A DNA stretch of 64,000 nucleotides from Neocallimastix lanati (nom. inval.) (lineage: Eukaryota > Neocallimastigomycota > Neocallimastigomycetes > Neocallimastigales > Neocallimastigaceae): the NCBI GenBank assembly GCA_016946835.1, contig JACVTC010000159.1, forward strand, positions 282,501 through 346,500, read 5' to 3'. The position numbers were made by a program, and so were the translations under genes. This document shows positions 47,816-61,286 of the stretch, piece after piece; position 1 is the stretch's first letter, and every line of letters begins with the position of its first letter. The notes under the pieces are model-generated. The model was not told the DNA's origin. It saw only the letters and a list, made by a program, of their open reading frames with translations, and made no database searches.

Positions 47816-48112
47816 AATAATAAATAATAAATAATTAAATAATAAATAATAAATAATAAATAATAAATAATAAATAATAAATAATAAAAAGAGTATTTAT
47901 TAATAAATAATAAATAATAAATAATAAATAATAAAAAAGAGTATTTATTAATAAATAATAAATAATAAATAATAAATAATAAATAATAAAAAGAGTATTT
48001 ATTAATAAATAATAAATAATAAATAAATAAATAATAAATAATAAATAATAAATAATAAATAATAAATAATAAATAATAAATAAGAAATAATTGAATAATG
48101 AATAATGAATAT
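47816..48112. repeat. TAATAAA heptamer satellite with palindromic motif
   Basis: 7-bp repeats carrying GAGTATTTATTAATAAATA at 47891, 47939 and 47993. The motif contains the perfect 16-bp palindrome TATTTATTAATAAATA. Confidence 0.85.
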
Positions 48113-50748
48113 ATAAAATCAATAGAATTAAATCAATAGAATATTATTGTTTTTCTCTATGAGTAAGAATTATTTATAAAACGTTTAAATAAAAAAAAAT
48201 GAATCATGGCTTCCATTTGTATTAAATTTGTACTAATTTGTATTAATCTTTTCATTACTGCTAAGCCCATTTATTATTTACTACTGCCATCAACTCTACA
48301 ATAATGCTTTTTATAATTATAATAATTATTTCATTAAACTTTTTTATTAAACTTTTTCATATTTATTATTTTTATTATATGTAAATATAAACATTTTTAT
48401 TATTAACATTAATATTAATATTAATACTATTATTATTAATTTATTATTATTAATTTATTATTATTAATTTATTATTATTACTATTTTATTATTATTATTT
48501 TATTATTATTATTATTTTATTATTATTACTATTTTATTATTATTTTATAATTATTTTTTATTATTTATTTTTATTTTATAATTAATAGACTCAGTAATCC
48601 AAAATAAGATTTAAAGTTACCATTCATCAATGCGGTTAGTATTATTTTTGTTTTTGTTAAATACTAAAATTAATGTTGAGGTGAATTAACATATAAATAA
48701 ATTATTAATTCCATATATGATGTCATATAATAATATAGATTATATATATTTATTATATTTATAATTCTATTTAATATATATAAAAAAAGAAAACACATAA
48801 AAGAAGAAAAAAAAATTTTTTTGTTTTTGATTTTAGGATAGTTTCAAATAAAATAAATTAAAAAGTATAATAATAATAATAATATAATTATTAATTAATT
48901 TAAAAGGAAATTATATAATAAAATAAAATAGAATAGAATAGAATAGAATAGAATATGTAATAGAATAAAATATAATAAAATATTATATATATTAAAAAAT
49001 ATTTCATGTTTAGCATTTAATGGGTATTCCATAAATTATTTAAATATTTTTAATTTAAATTTAATTTATCATTTATGTTCTATTTCTTAATTCATTATTT
49101 AATTTATTATTTAATTTAATATAGTTGGTAATTTAATTTAATTTAATTTAATTTAATTTAATTAAATAATTACAAAGATTAAATTTTTTTTTTTGATTAT
49201 CAATTTTAGACTTTTTAAATGAATTGACACCTTATCAAAATTTCTATTGAAAATATAGAAATAGAATATATTATATTACATTATAAATAAATTATAAATT
49301 AAATAGATTATATAGATTATATATATATTATTATTTTATTTTATTTTATTTTATTTTGATGATTATTAAAAATTGTTTCAGAATGTTGGTCATTAAACAT
49401 GAACAAAAATAAAATAAATAATAAAATGTAAATAAATAAAAAAAAAAATAATAAAAAAAATAAAACAAATAGTAAAAAGAGTATAAAAAAAAAAAAAAAG
49501 TAAAGCATTAAATAAAAGAGTGGTAAAGTATTAATGAACTAAAATAAAAATAAAAATAAAATAAAATAAAAAAAAATAAAATAAAAAGAAAGAAGTAATA
49601 AATATAATTAAACATGTAAAATATTAAAATAAAAATAATGAAATAATGAAATAACGAAATAATAAAAATAAAAAAAAAAAATTAAAATAAAATGAATAAT
49701 CAAAATTTAAATATTAAGTACAAATTGAATAAACTAAAAATAAATAGTAAAGTATATTAAAATAGTATAAAGTATGTTAAAACAGTTGTTTAAAAATAAG
49801 AATAAAAGGAAATAAAAGGAAAAATAAAATTAAATTTTTTAACCTTTAATAATTTAAATTTTTACCAAATCTTTGATGCATTTAAATGAATAAATAAATA
49901 AATAGATAAATAAATAAATAAATATAAATAAATAAAATAAATAAATATTAATATAAATTTTATACAATGGATTTTTGATCTTAATATAAATAAAAGTATA
50001 TTGAATGATATATTTATATCACCATTCATTATTTATTTATTTATTAATAAATACTCTTTTTATTATTCCATTATTTATTATTTATTAATAAATACTTTTT
50101 TTATTATTTATTATTTATTAATTATTAATAAATACTCTTTTTATTATTTATTATTTATTTATTCTATGTACTATTATATACTATTATATTATTATTATAA
50201 ATGTTCTTTTGTTATGATTTTATCAATAATTATTAATCCACTCTACTATTTATTATTTTTTTGCTACAAATATATACTACAAATACTATTTTTTTTTTTT
50301 ATTTTTTTTTTTTTTCCTTTACAATGTATTATTGTTAATCCACTCTACTATTTATTATTTTTTTAAATAAAATTAAATAAATAAATAAATATATAATATA
50401 ATTTATTTAATTAATTCCTATTTATTTATTTATTTATTTATTTTAAATATTTGATTGATTGATTATGAATGTCTGTTATTATTTATTTAAGTAAACGCAT
50501 ATGGAAGTAAACAAATGCCTATATGTATATGTAGATAAACAAATGCCTATTAAACATAACACATGAGGCAATGGAAAAAAGATTAAAAAAAATATTTTAA
50601 TCTATTAAATAAAATAAATAAAAAAAAAAAAAAAAAAAAAAAAAGATGGTAATACCATAGGAAAAAAGAAAATAAAAATAGAAAAAAAAGATGGTAATAA
50701 CAAATTGGTTTGTATGGAATGAAATGAAAAATGGATTAATTATTATTA

Positions 50749-50794
<46 letters not shown>

Positions 50795-51268
50795 TTACAA
50801 AATACATCAAATCTGTATTAAAAAGAAAAATAATTCAATTTATGTATAATAAAACAATAAATAAATTAAATAAATAAAATAAATAAATAATTAATTAATG
50901 AATTAATAAAATAATTAAATTAATTAGATTAAATAAATAAATTCTCTGAATAAATAAATAAATTCTCTGAATAAATAAATGAATGAATAATTAATTAAAT
51001 AGATAAATATTGTATATTAATTAATAATAATAAAAAGAAAAAAAAAACATGTCAAAATAAAGTTGATAACGTTAAAAAAAAAAATTAAACAAAAATTAAA
51101 TTAAATTAAATATATTATGAATCATTTAATTAATTATTATTTCTATTTTCTATTTTCTATTTTCTATTTTCTATTTTTTAAAAAAAAAAATAATAATAAC
51201 CAAGCCTCTACTTTTTGACTTAATTATTCAAAAAACAAACAAACAAAAAACAAAAAAAAATAAATAAA
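48113..51268. other. Gene-free AT-rich interval
   Basis: No coding region or RNA is supported. Small local repeats: TTTATTATTATTA tracts (48420-48550), GAATA run (48930-48955), (TTTAA)n (49133-49165), an AATCCACTCTACTATTTATT pair (50234 and 50336), TTAATAAATACTTTTT motifs (50043, 50085, 50128) and (TTCTATT)n (51140-51176). Confidence 0.55.
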
Positions 51269-51930
51269 TAAATAAATAAATAATAAATAATAAATAAATA
51301 ATAATAAATAATAAATAATAAATAATAATAATAAATAATTTAATAATAAATAATAAATAATAAATAATAAATAATAAATAATAAATAATAAATAATAAAT
51401 AATAAATAATAAATAATAAATAATAAATAATAAATAATAAATAATAAATAATAAATAATAAATAATAAATAATAAATAATAAATAATAAATAATTAAATA
51501 ATAAATAATAAATAATAAATAATAAATAATAAATAATAAATAATAAATAATAAATAATAAATAATAAATAATGAATAATAAATAATGAATAATAAATAAT
51601 AAATAATAAATAATAAATAATAAATAATAAATAAATAATAAATAAATAATAAATAATAAATAATAAATAATAAATAATAATAATAAATAATAAATAATAA
51701 ATAATGGAATAATAAATAATAAATAATAAATAATTGAATAATAAATAAATAAATAATAAATAATAAATAATTGAATAATTAATAATGGAATAATAAATAA
51801 TAATAAAAGTATTTATTAATAAATAATAAATATTTAATAATAAATAATGGAATAATAAATGAATAATAATAAATAATAAATAAATAAATAATAAATAATA
51901 ATAAGCGTAATTATTAATAAATAATTGAAT
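51269..51930. repeat. Long TAATAAA heptamer satellite
   Basis: Over 650 bp, with the central part (about 51340-51570) an almost perfect 7-bp array. Variants TAATGAA, TAATTGAATAA and TAATGGAATAA appear toward the right. Confidence 0.88.
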
Positions 51931-52169
51931 AAATAAATCAAAAAATATTTATTATCATTTTTTTATAGATCTATATTTTTATATTATTATCAATTAACAT
52001 ATATGAATGATTAGTTTTATTCAATTCATTAATCAATAAAGCTAAAATCAGTTAATTTTAAATCGTTGTTTTCTACACTTTCTTAATAATGAAATTCCAA
52101 TGTATGTCAGTTCTTGTCCTAATTTCAATAAATAAAAGAAATAAATCTTGTCTAGCACTATTTATTAAT

Positions 52170-52200
<31 letters not shown>

Positions 52201-52603
52201 TTATTTTTTTTTTAAAAAAAAAAGAAGACTTTATTTAAATAATAAATAGTCTTTGAAAAAAATTTATTTCATTAATTTTTTATTTATAATTTATTTAAAT
52301 AAAATTTCTTTTCTTTTCTTTTTTTTTTTCCTTCCTTTTTTCTTCGCTTTTATGTATGACTTTGATATGATTTTATGGTTTAAAATTCTTTTGCAAAATT
52401 CTTTAAAAAAAATAATTCTTATTGAATAATAAAATGTTAACATATACTTTAATTTTTGTAAAAATTCTTTTCTTTCTAATCTAACCTAACATATTTATTC
52501 AATCTAATCCTATGAAATTAATAGCATAGTTTATTATTATATGATATATATGTATATTTTAGTAAATATCTAACAAAAAATTTTTTTATAAAGATAATGA
52601 TAA

Positions 52604-52654
<51 letters not shown>

Positions 52655-53061
52655 ATTTTAAATTATAAAAAAATATAAATAAAAACATTTTGGTTAATCT
52701 TCATTCATTTATTTATTTGTTTATATATTCATTAAATAGAAAAATAAAATATTTATTATATTTGTACCAAAGGAGAATAAGAATAAAGTAAAAAAAATAA
52801 AAAAATAAAAATAAAAATAAAAATAAAAAATAATATAAATAAATATAAGAATATATTTATTATTAATGTAACAGCTAACTACTATGTAGGAATCTATTCA
52901 AAAGTTGAAAAATAAAGAGAGAATAAAATAAAAAACTTATTTCATTAATTAAAAATTATTATTATTCTTAAAAAATTTTTAATGAATAAATAAATAACTA
53001 AAATATAAATATATATATTTTTTTATTATTAATAAAATAATAAAAAAATCATATCAAAGTA

Positions 53062-53106
<45 letters not shown>

Positions 53107-53320
53107 CAATTAAATTTATTTTCTTGATATTATTTTAAGGTTCAATTAAATTTTTTTTTTCTTTTTCTTTTATTTCAAATTCTATTACTATCACTAACAG
53201 GAATCACTGGATCCTAACATTCAATTGCTATTTTTATTTTCGTTATTTATTTATTTATTTATTTAGTTTTTCATCTACCGTATTGAAATATTTAATTTTT
53301 TTTTTTTTTTTTTTTTTTTT
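51931..53320. other. Gene-free AT-rich interval
   Basis: Short mixed-composition stretches (52070-52150) without a usable frame, (ATTT)n at 52170-52200, (AAAT)n at 52597-52657 and long T-tracts. Nothing further is recognised. Confidence 0.55.
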
Positions 53321-53357
53321 TTGAATTGTTCAGCTACGCATTTTTATGTTGTTATGA

Positions 53358-53392
<35 letters not shown>

Positions 53393-53426
53393 AATTGTTC
53401 AGCTATGCATTTTTATGTTGTTATGA

Positions 53427-53473
<47 letters not shown>

Positions 53474-53582
53474 TTGTATCTATACTAATTTTCTTAAAAG
53501 CCTCAAAAACTTTAAAGTTGCCCATTTTTTTTTGTATCTACTAATTTTCTTAAAAACCTCAAAAACTTTAAAGTTGTTCATT
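53321..53582. repeat. Two adjacent tandem duplications separated by T-tracts
   Basis: GAATTGTTCAGCTACGCATT..TTATGAGCC occurs at about 53323 and 53391, each followed by a long T-tract. Next to it, TTTTCTTAAAAGCCTCAAAA..TTTAAAGTTG occurs at about 53484 and 53545. Both pairs are nearly identical, so T-tract-mediated slippage or exchange is likely. Confidence 0.8.
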
Positions 53583-53880
53583 TTTTTGTGCTCCTTCATT
53601 TTTCATTTCTTTCACCCTCCTTCTCCTCCTCCTTGTCAGGTATGGTATGGTATCCTTTCCCTATTGAGTCTCTTTATCTTTGGGTTGCCTATTTCTCCTT
53701 TACTTCTTCTTTTATGGCATCATCTACGTTCTTCTCTTCTCTTCTCTTCTCTTCTCTTCAGCATACTCACTTAATTCAGCGCCTTGGGAGTTCTTGAAAA
53801 AAAGTTTTCGTATATCGTAGTTGTCCTCACTCACTTTAGGACATATTCCATTCTATTAAGAGCTATTTCAGTTGTTCCGA
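53583..53880. other. Pyrimidine-rich island of unknown nature
   Basis: Less AT-rich, with TCTCT pentamers at 53732-53758. A 70-codon frame (53588-53797) contains GMVWYPFPIESLYLWVAYFS but has no recognisable family and is interrupted elsewhere. It may be a decayed gene or element. Confidence 0.25.
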
Positions 53881-54540
53881 TCATCTCATAAATACATTTA
53901 TATATTGCTAATAATATTTAATGAATTTTGTTTATTAATTATTATTTTAATTACTAACTACTAAATTACTATTTTTAAATACAGATTTCCTGATGTTCAA
54001 TTGTTGTTAATCTTGAATATCCTAATAACACTAAATTACTAAATTATTAAATTACTAAATTACTAAGTTATTAAATTACTAAATTACTAAATATTTTAAT
54101 TAACTTAACTTAGTATACTAAATTTCTACACAAACTTATATTGAGTCAAATGTGACTCTTCATCTAATAAAAAAAAAAAAAATCTCAATATTTGGTTTAT
54201 TTACTAACTTTATTTATTTGAAGCAAAAGGCTTATTTTTTTTTAAAAAATACCATAATTTAATGATATTTATGCATATAAAATATATTTGATGGATCATA
54301 ACCTATTTCAATACATTAAATACATGTTTTTCATATTCACTATATAAAAGAGCCTTCTAAAAATAAAAAATTTTTGAAATTATTTTAATAAACTCTATAA
54401 ACTATATATTAATATAATATAATCCTTTTTATATAATAAACTGTTTAATATTTAAAAATTACAATAAAAATTGTAATAAAATAAAAATATTTATTAAAAT
54501 GTTAATTGAAAACTAAAAATACTAATTTTCTAACAGAATT

Positions 54541-54606
<66 letters not shown>

Positions 54607-54668
54607 TAATAATAATAATAATAAATAATAATAATAATAAATAATAATAATAAATAATAATAATAATA

Positions 54669-54713
<45 letters not shown>

Positions 54714-55432
54714 TTTTAATAATAATTTTATTATATTTATGTATTATATATTAATAAAGAATCTATATTCTATATTCCGTATACCAATAATCATTTATTA
54801 GTAAGTAAAAAATTCATTATTCTATTTCTTTAATTATTATATATGCTTATTTTAAGTTGTTTTCTTATCTTTTTATATATACCTTATTATATTCATTTAT
54901 TCATTTCACATATATCTATTTACATTATTTATACTTTCGTATTCATTCATTAATATAGAATTTGATTTCTTATATGATTTCTTATATATGATTTTTTTAA
55001 TATTTTTTTTTCTTTAATTTTTTTTTTTTTTTTTTTAATCTTTTTTTTTTAATTTTTTTTTTTTAAAATTTTTCATAGGATTTTCTATCTCATCAATAGG
55101 AAAAGGTTTAAATCTCTCTTGATATAAATTTAGAAAAAAATTTAAAAAAAAAAAAAAAAAAATTAAAAATTAAAAAAAATTAAAAAAAAGAATTTTCGAG
55201 AATGAATGGAGTTGTTGGTCACGATTTCTTTTTTTCCCTTCCACTCTTTCCCATTCCTATTCCCATTCCCTTTCCCTTCCTAATTCATTTATTCAAATGA
55301 TCAAAGATCAAGGATCAAATTCTCTCCTCTTTCCTTGGTTGCTTTAATCTTTTTTGATTATCCTTTCAATATTGGTATTAAAAAATATATATATATATAT
55401 ATATATTTTTTCCCTCTTTTTCCTCTACTTCA

Positions 55433-55485
<53 letters not shown>
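53881..55485. other. Gene-free interval
   Basis: Contains (TAA)n at 54540-54712, a run of ACTAAATTACTAAATTATT repeats at 54030-54090, a polypyrimidine stretch at 55226-55285 (TTCCCATTCCTATTCCC) and a T-tract at 55434-55485. No gene is supported. Confidence 0.55.
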
Positions 55486-56272
55486 CTTGGTGGTGGGAAG
55501 GAGAAGTTCTTATCTCAATATGACTTGATCATCTACTTTTAAAATGATTCATTAACCTAATAAGAAAAAAAAAAAAACCCATGATCCATTCTAGTTTATG
55601 GTAATAGTAATTTTTTAAGTATCCTTTTATTTTTTTTTTATTAGTTTGGTTGATCTTCAATATTATTTATTATTATAGGAAGATGTCGTTTTTTTTTCTA
55701 TTATGTATTTTATATTTATTTATTTATTTTTTTTTTCCTAAGAACATGTAATCGTTTTTTCTTCTCTATTTAAAGAATAAAAATGTTCTTTCCAAAAAAA
55801 AAAAAAAAAAGAATTTTTTTTTTTTTTTTTAAATTTCTTTTATTTTTTATTTATTATTTTTTTATATTTAGGCTTGAAATGATAGTTTTTTTCTGAATCT
55901 ATGTAGGATATAATCGTGTAGAAGTTAAATATTTTTTTTAAAATTACAATGACACCAATAAATAAAGAAAAAGGAGGAAAAAAAATTTTAGATTAAGATT
56001 TATTCTTTAGTTTTTTTCTTCTTCTTCTTCTCAACGTTGATTTACAACTACCTTATACCTTAACGACATGCTAATTATATTTTAATGTAATTTTAACGTA
56101 TCTTATTATTATCTTTATTTTTATTATATATATATATATATATATTTTTTTTTCAATGATATTAACATTTATGTAGTATTAAACTTTTTTTTTTCTATTT
56201 TGGCTGGTTATATTCCACAGCCCTGCTTTTATACATTTTTTTCTAAGTTTTTTTTTAAGGTTTTTTTTTTTA

Positions 56273-56303
<31 letters not shown>

Positions 56304-56951
56304 CTTGGTGGTGGGAAGAGAGAAGTTCTTATCTCAATATGACTTGATCATCTACTTTTAAAATGTTTCATTAACCTAATAAAAAAAAAAAAAAAACCAT
56401 GATCCATTCTAGTTTATGGTAATAGTAATTTTTTAAGTATCCTTTTATTTTTTTTTTATTAGTTTGGTTGATCTTCAATATTATTTATTATTATCGGAAG
56501 ATGTCGTTTTTTTTTCTATTATGTATTTTATATTTATTTATTTATTTTTTTTTTCCTAAGAACATGTAATCGTTTTTTTTTTTTGATCTCTAATTAAAGA
56601 ATAAAAGGTTCTTTCCAAAAAAAAAATTTTTTTATAATTTTTTTTTTTTTTTTTTAATTTTCTTCTATTTTTTATTTATTATTTTTTTTATATTTAGGCT
56701 TGAAATGATAGTTTTTTTCTGAATCTATGTAGGATATAATAGTGTAGAAGTTAAATTTTTTTTTTTTTTAAAATTACAATGACACCAATAAATAAAGAAA
56801 AAGGAGGAAAAAAAATTTTAGATTAAGATTTATTCTTTAGTTTTTTTCTTCTTCTTCTTCTCAACGTTGATTTACAACTACCTTATACCTTAACGACATG
56901 CTAATTATATTTTAATGTAATTTTAACGTATCTTATTATTATCTTTATTTT

Positions 56952-56985
<34 letters not shown>

Positions 56986-57100
56986 TCAATGATATTAACA
57001 TTTATGTAGTATTAAACTTTTTTTTTTCTATTTTGGCTGGTTATATTCCACAGCCCTGCTTTTATACATTTTTTTTAAGTTTTTTTTTTTTTTTTTTAAG
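55486..57100. repeat. Large tandem duplication, about 818-bp unit
   Basis: CTTGGTGGTGGGAAG starts each copy (55486 and 56304). Shared in order: TTCTTATCTCAATATGACTT, AACCTAATAA, GTTTGGTTGATCTTCAAT, GAAGATGTCG, AAGAACATGTAATCG, GGCTTGAAATGATAG, ATCTATGTAGGATATAAT, ACGTTGATTTACAACTACC, TTGGCTGGTTATATTCCAC and AGCCCTGCTTTTATAC. Differences are mostly homopolymer lengths. No open frame is shared, so the unit is noncoding or long decayed. Confidence 0.9.
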
Positions 57101-57833
57101 TCATTAAAATATAATGTATATTTTTTTTAAAGCTTTTTTTTTTTTTTTCAATACAATAATCAAAATTTAATTAAAAGAGATAGGAGCGACTTTTAGTTAC
57201 ATTTTAATTAAAGGTTCATATCAATTTAGTTTATTTAAAATTTTTAGTTTTTTTTTTTTTTTTTTAATATGGTTCCCGATCTAGGATGGTTAGCCTCCAT
57301 ATCGCTTACTTAAAGCTACTAAATATGCTTCATAAAAAAAAAAAAAAAAAAAAAAAAAACATTTTGTATTGGAAGAGAGCCATTCATAGGATTTGTAATT
57401 AATAGCAGAAAAAAAAAAAAACATATTTGGAAAGGGAAGAAAAATTTATTTATTTTTTTTTTTACACGATACCTTTTAAAATAATGTTATATATTTTTAA
57501 AAATTTATGTAATAAACCATTGAACACTAGTTTATGGCATGTTCGTTTAGGGCACTTCCAAAAACAAAAAAAAATAGATTAAATCTTATATATATATATA
57601 TATACATATATAATAGAACATATTGAAAATTTCAATGATAAAATTTATCATCAATGGAAAATAACAAAATTAAAAAAAAAAAAAACCATTTTATGAATCC
57701 AATAATAAAACTTTCTAAACCTTTCTCTATGAAATTAATTTTATTAAGAATTATGGTTGGAAAACTTTGAAAAACTTTCTATTAATGAATTTTTAATTAT
57801 TATGTTAACTTTTCTTAACGACTTTTTTTCTTT

Positions 57834-57874
<41 letters not shown>

Positions 57875-58026
57875 GGTGTATTTAATTAAAAAAAAACATT
57901 ATCTGATGGTTATATAACATTTTTTGTTAAATTTCCAAAAAAAAAAGAATATGATTATTAATAATACCTTCCGTATTAAAAAAAAATTATTTTTATAAAA
58001 AACTGATCATGGTACAAGAATTCATC

Positions 58027-58071
<45 letters not shown>

Positions 58072-58274
58072 TATTCACTACTTAGAATCAAAATGGTATT
58101 CATTTCCTTCACTCCTCTCTGTTTCCAAGGAAACCCGCCCCTCCTACTCCCCAAATTCTTCCAAAAAAAAAAAAAAAAAAAAAAGGGGGAAGTGATGAAC
58201 GTTTTGAATTAAACCTTCCATTCGAATGAATCCCATCATAACCTTAATTCTCATAAACTTTTTTCTAAATTTTT

Positions 58275-58575
58275 TTTTTTTTTTTTTTTGATTATGCTAT
58301 ACTTTGTACTTCTTTTTTTTTTTTTTTATTTTGATTATGTTATACTTTGTGCAGGTTTCTTTTTTTTTTTTTTTGATTTTGCTATACTTTGTGCAGGTTT
58401 CTTTTTTTTTTTTTTTTGATTTTGCTATACTTTGTGCAGGTTTCTTTTTTTTTTTTTTTGATTTTGCTATACTTTGTGCAGGTTTCTTTTTTTTTTTTTT
58501 TTGATTTTGCTATACTTTGTGCAGGTTTCTTTTTTTTTTTTTTTTTTTTTTTGATTTTGCTATACTTTGTACTGA
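58275..58575 (+). repeat. 43-bp minisatellite derived from integrase coding sequence
   Basis: Six to seven units of GATTTTGCTATACTTTGTGC plus AGGTTTC and a T-tract, starting near 58289, 58332, 58374, 58417, 58460, 58503 and 58553. The unit codes DFAILCAGF, matching the integrase segment DYAIKYANL of the intact copia element. The last unit runs on into unique integrase sequence, so the array grew from the pseudogene. Confidence 0.8.
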
Positions 58576-59032
58576 TTTTATATATATAAATTTAAATCCT
58601 CATCATCATTTTGATATTAAGATTCCGATTGAAATATTTCAAAATAAACCAGCAGTTGATATTTTTCATCTTAAGGTTTTTAGATACAAAGCAATACTTC
58701 TCCAATAATCGTAAATCGAATAAAATTTCAAAACTAAACCTGGAATTTTCATAGGATATGCTTTTTTTCTGACTTATTTAGGGATATAAAATATTGGGAT
58801 ATAAAATATTGGATAGTTCAACCCACCCATTCCATAATTACAGGAAGCGATGATGGCTATTTCAATTGAGGATATATACCTTGGTACTACTTAACCCTAC
58901 TTTCTTTTGGGATAAATATTATTGATTCTATTATCAATTTTTTTTAAGGATTCTCTAATTGAGGGGGGAAAAGTATTCATTCTTATTCGGACAATAATAC
59001 GTATTCAAAATTAAACAATCCTTCAAATAATA

Positions 59033-59037
59033 ATAAC

Positions 59038-59073
<36 letters not shown>

Positions 59074-59170
59074 TAATAATAATAATAATAATAAATAATA
59101 ATAATAATAATAATAATAATTATAGTAATAATGATAATTATAGTAATAATAACAATAATAACAATTCAAA
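59033..59170 (+). repeat. (AAT)n tract in copia linker
   Basis: Asn-coding AAT repeats with AAC and a few AGT/GAT codons, in the linker of the copia remnant, as in the minus-strand copia at 25 kb. Confidence 0.7.
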
Positions 59171-59430
59171 TGTTAATAATTATATTAAGACTAGAGGTAA
59201 GAATAACACTTTAAATCAAAGTCAATTATCTTATGAAGAAAGTGAATATTCTAGTGAAATCCAATAATGGAATCTTTAAAATTAAAAAAAAAAAAAGAAA
59301 AAAAAAAAGAAAATCTAATTTTTTAAACAAGAAAAGTCCATATTAGTGATAATTCAACTGAACTCAGACCAAGAAGAGAAGTAAAAATTAAAAAATTATT
59401 ATTGTTGAAATAATTCCTTTTACAAAAAAA

Positions 59431-59977
59431 AACTTTATTAGAGTTAATTTCTTTTATTTTCAGTAGATTTTTTTTCTACATGATGTTTTAATTGGTTTTT
59501 AATTTTAATTCATATAATATATATTTTTTTTTCAATTATTCGATTAATATAATCAATTTGATTTTATCTTAATAACCCTTTTATTTTATTTTATAAATAT
59601 TTGAAATGAACAAACGATAAATCAATTCATGATAATAATAATAAATAAATAAAAAAAAATTAGTAAATTTATTGGATTATTCAGATTCAATTCTGATTTT
59701 TACAAATGATGAAAATAATAAATAAATAAAAAAAAAACCAGAAGAAGATCATCTAGTGGATACATATTTTTTTTTTCTTTTTTTTTTTTTTTTTTTTTTA
59801 TGGGAAATAATCCTATATCAAATCTTATATCATGGAAAACTCAATTACCGAATTTTTTTTTATTTTTATTTATAGTTTAAATTATTGCGAACTTTAATCT
59901 TTATTTATTTATTTATTTATTAATTACGTGAATAATTTTTTTTTATGTTAAAAAAATAACACAAAATTAATAAAAAA

Positions 59978-60028
<51 letters not shown>

Positions 60029-60100
60029 ATATTATTTGTCCAATTAGAACATAATAATATTTGGAAATAGTACCTGTGAAATAAAAAAGTAATATTCAAG
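59431..60100. other. Gene-free AT-rich interval
   Basis: T- and A-tracts and an (AAAT)n run at 59977-60030. Nothing else is recognised. Confidence 0.5.
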
Positions 60101-60102
60101 AT

Positions 60103-60568
<466 letters not shown>

Positions 60569-60615
60569 ATAAAAAAAAAAACATTCCATTTCTTTTTATA
60601 ATTTAAATCAAAATA

Positions 60616-60708
60616 ATGTCTGCATCTCTTCCACCAAGAAGGAAGTTATATAATCCATGCCATGTCACATATATGTTTTACACACTCATGATTCAGAAAA
60701 TTACTTAA
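60616..60708 (+). CDS. Possible short coding exon or gene scrap
   Basis: ATG after an A-rich leader opens a 30-codon frame, MSASLPPRRKLYNPCHVTYM.., of mixed composition in a low-complexity area. No splice donor or family was recognised. It may be the start of a decayed gene. Confidence 0.2.
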   Translation: MSASLPPRRKLYNPCHVTYMFYTLMIQKIT

Positions 60709-61244
60709 AAAAAAAATTAACCATGATTTTCACCAATTGAACGATTCACTACATTATTAGTAACGATACTATTAATTTTCACTATCACTAATATATTAAT
60801 ATTCCTATTTTTTTTACTATCACTAATATTAATATTCCTATTTTTACTATCACTAATTCTACAATTATTAACAATATTATTTTTTATTGTTATTATTATT
60901 AATATTATAGACCTCGTTACTACTATCAGGAATCTGTACTTGGTTCTATCTTATTCATATCTGTGATAACGGTGTTTACATTACCGTTTGATATTGGATA
61001 ATAATTTAGAAAATATATAAAAATTTTTTCATAAAGAATTTCAATATCCTTAAAAATATATCATTCGAAATTCAATGGAAAAGATAGCCTTTAGAAAACC
61101 AATTATTCCTATCGAGGATTACTATATTTTCTATAGCAACAAGGCAAGGTCACCTTTTTTTCTGGATAGTCTTCTTTAATCATTTTGACGGCTTTGGAAA
61201 CGCAAAGCATCGAATTTATAATCCACATCTGGCAAGAAGTACTT

Positions 61245-61284
<40 letters not shown>
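60709..61284. other. Mostly gene-free; one mixed-composition scrap
   Basis: Repeated ACTATCACTAAT units at 60780-60860. The minus strand near 61230-61160 reads KYFLPDVDYKFDALRFQSRQ before stops, with no recognised family. An A-tract closes the interval. Confidence 0.35.

Positions 61285-61286
<2 letters not shown>

Larger units (their letters stand above)
57520..59430 (+). pseudogene. Copia integrase remnant with Asn-rich linker
   Basis: Broken frames read NTSLWHVRLGHFQK (integrase zinc region), SDGYITFFVKF, TDHGTRIHQ (core Asp region), an amplified stretch, then NLNPHHHFDIKIPIEIFQNK and DIFHLKVFRYKAI (end of integrase), KTKPGIFIGYA, and an Asn-rich linker (59020-59260). Parts line up with the copia element at 15.7-17 kb (FWDYAIKYANLLYN, IKVFGCDAYY). 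There is no RT here; a separate RNase H scrap lies at 61.3 kb. Confidence 0.7.

Noticed and set aside
9025-51930. CRISPR-like array
   Set aside because: The heptamer arrays have no unique spacers and the host is eukaryotic; they are simple satellites.
57262-57330. Possible tRNA-like words (GGATGGTTAGCC)
   Set aside because: No matching B box or cloverleaf nearby; probably chance in a decayed region.
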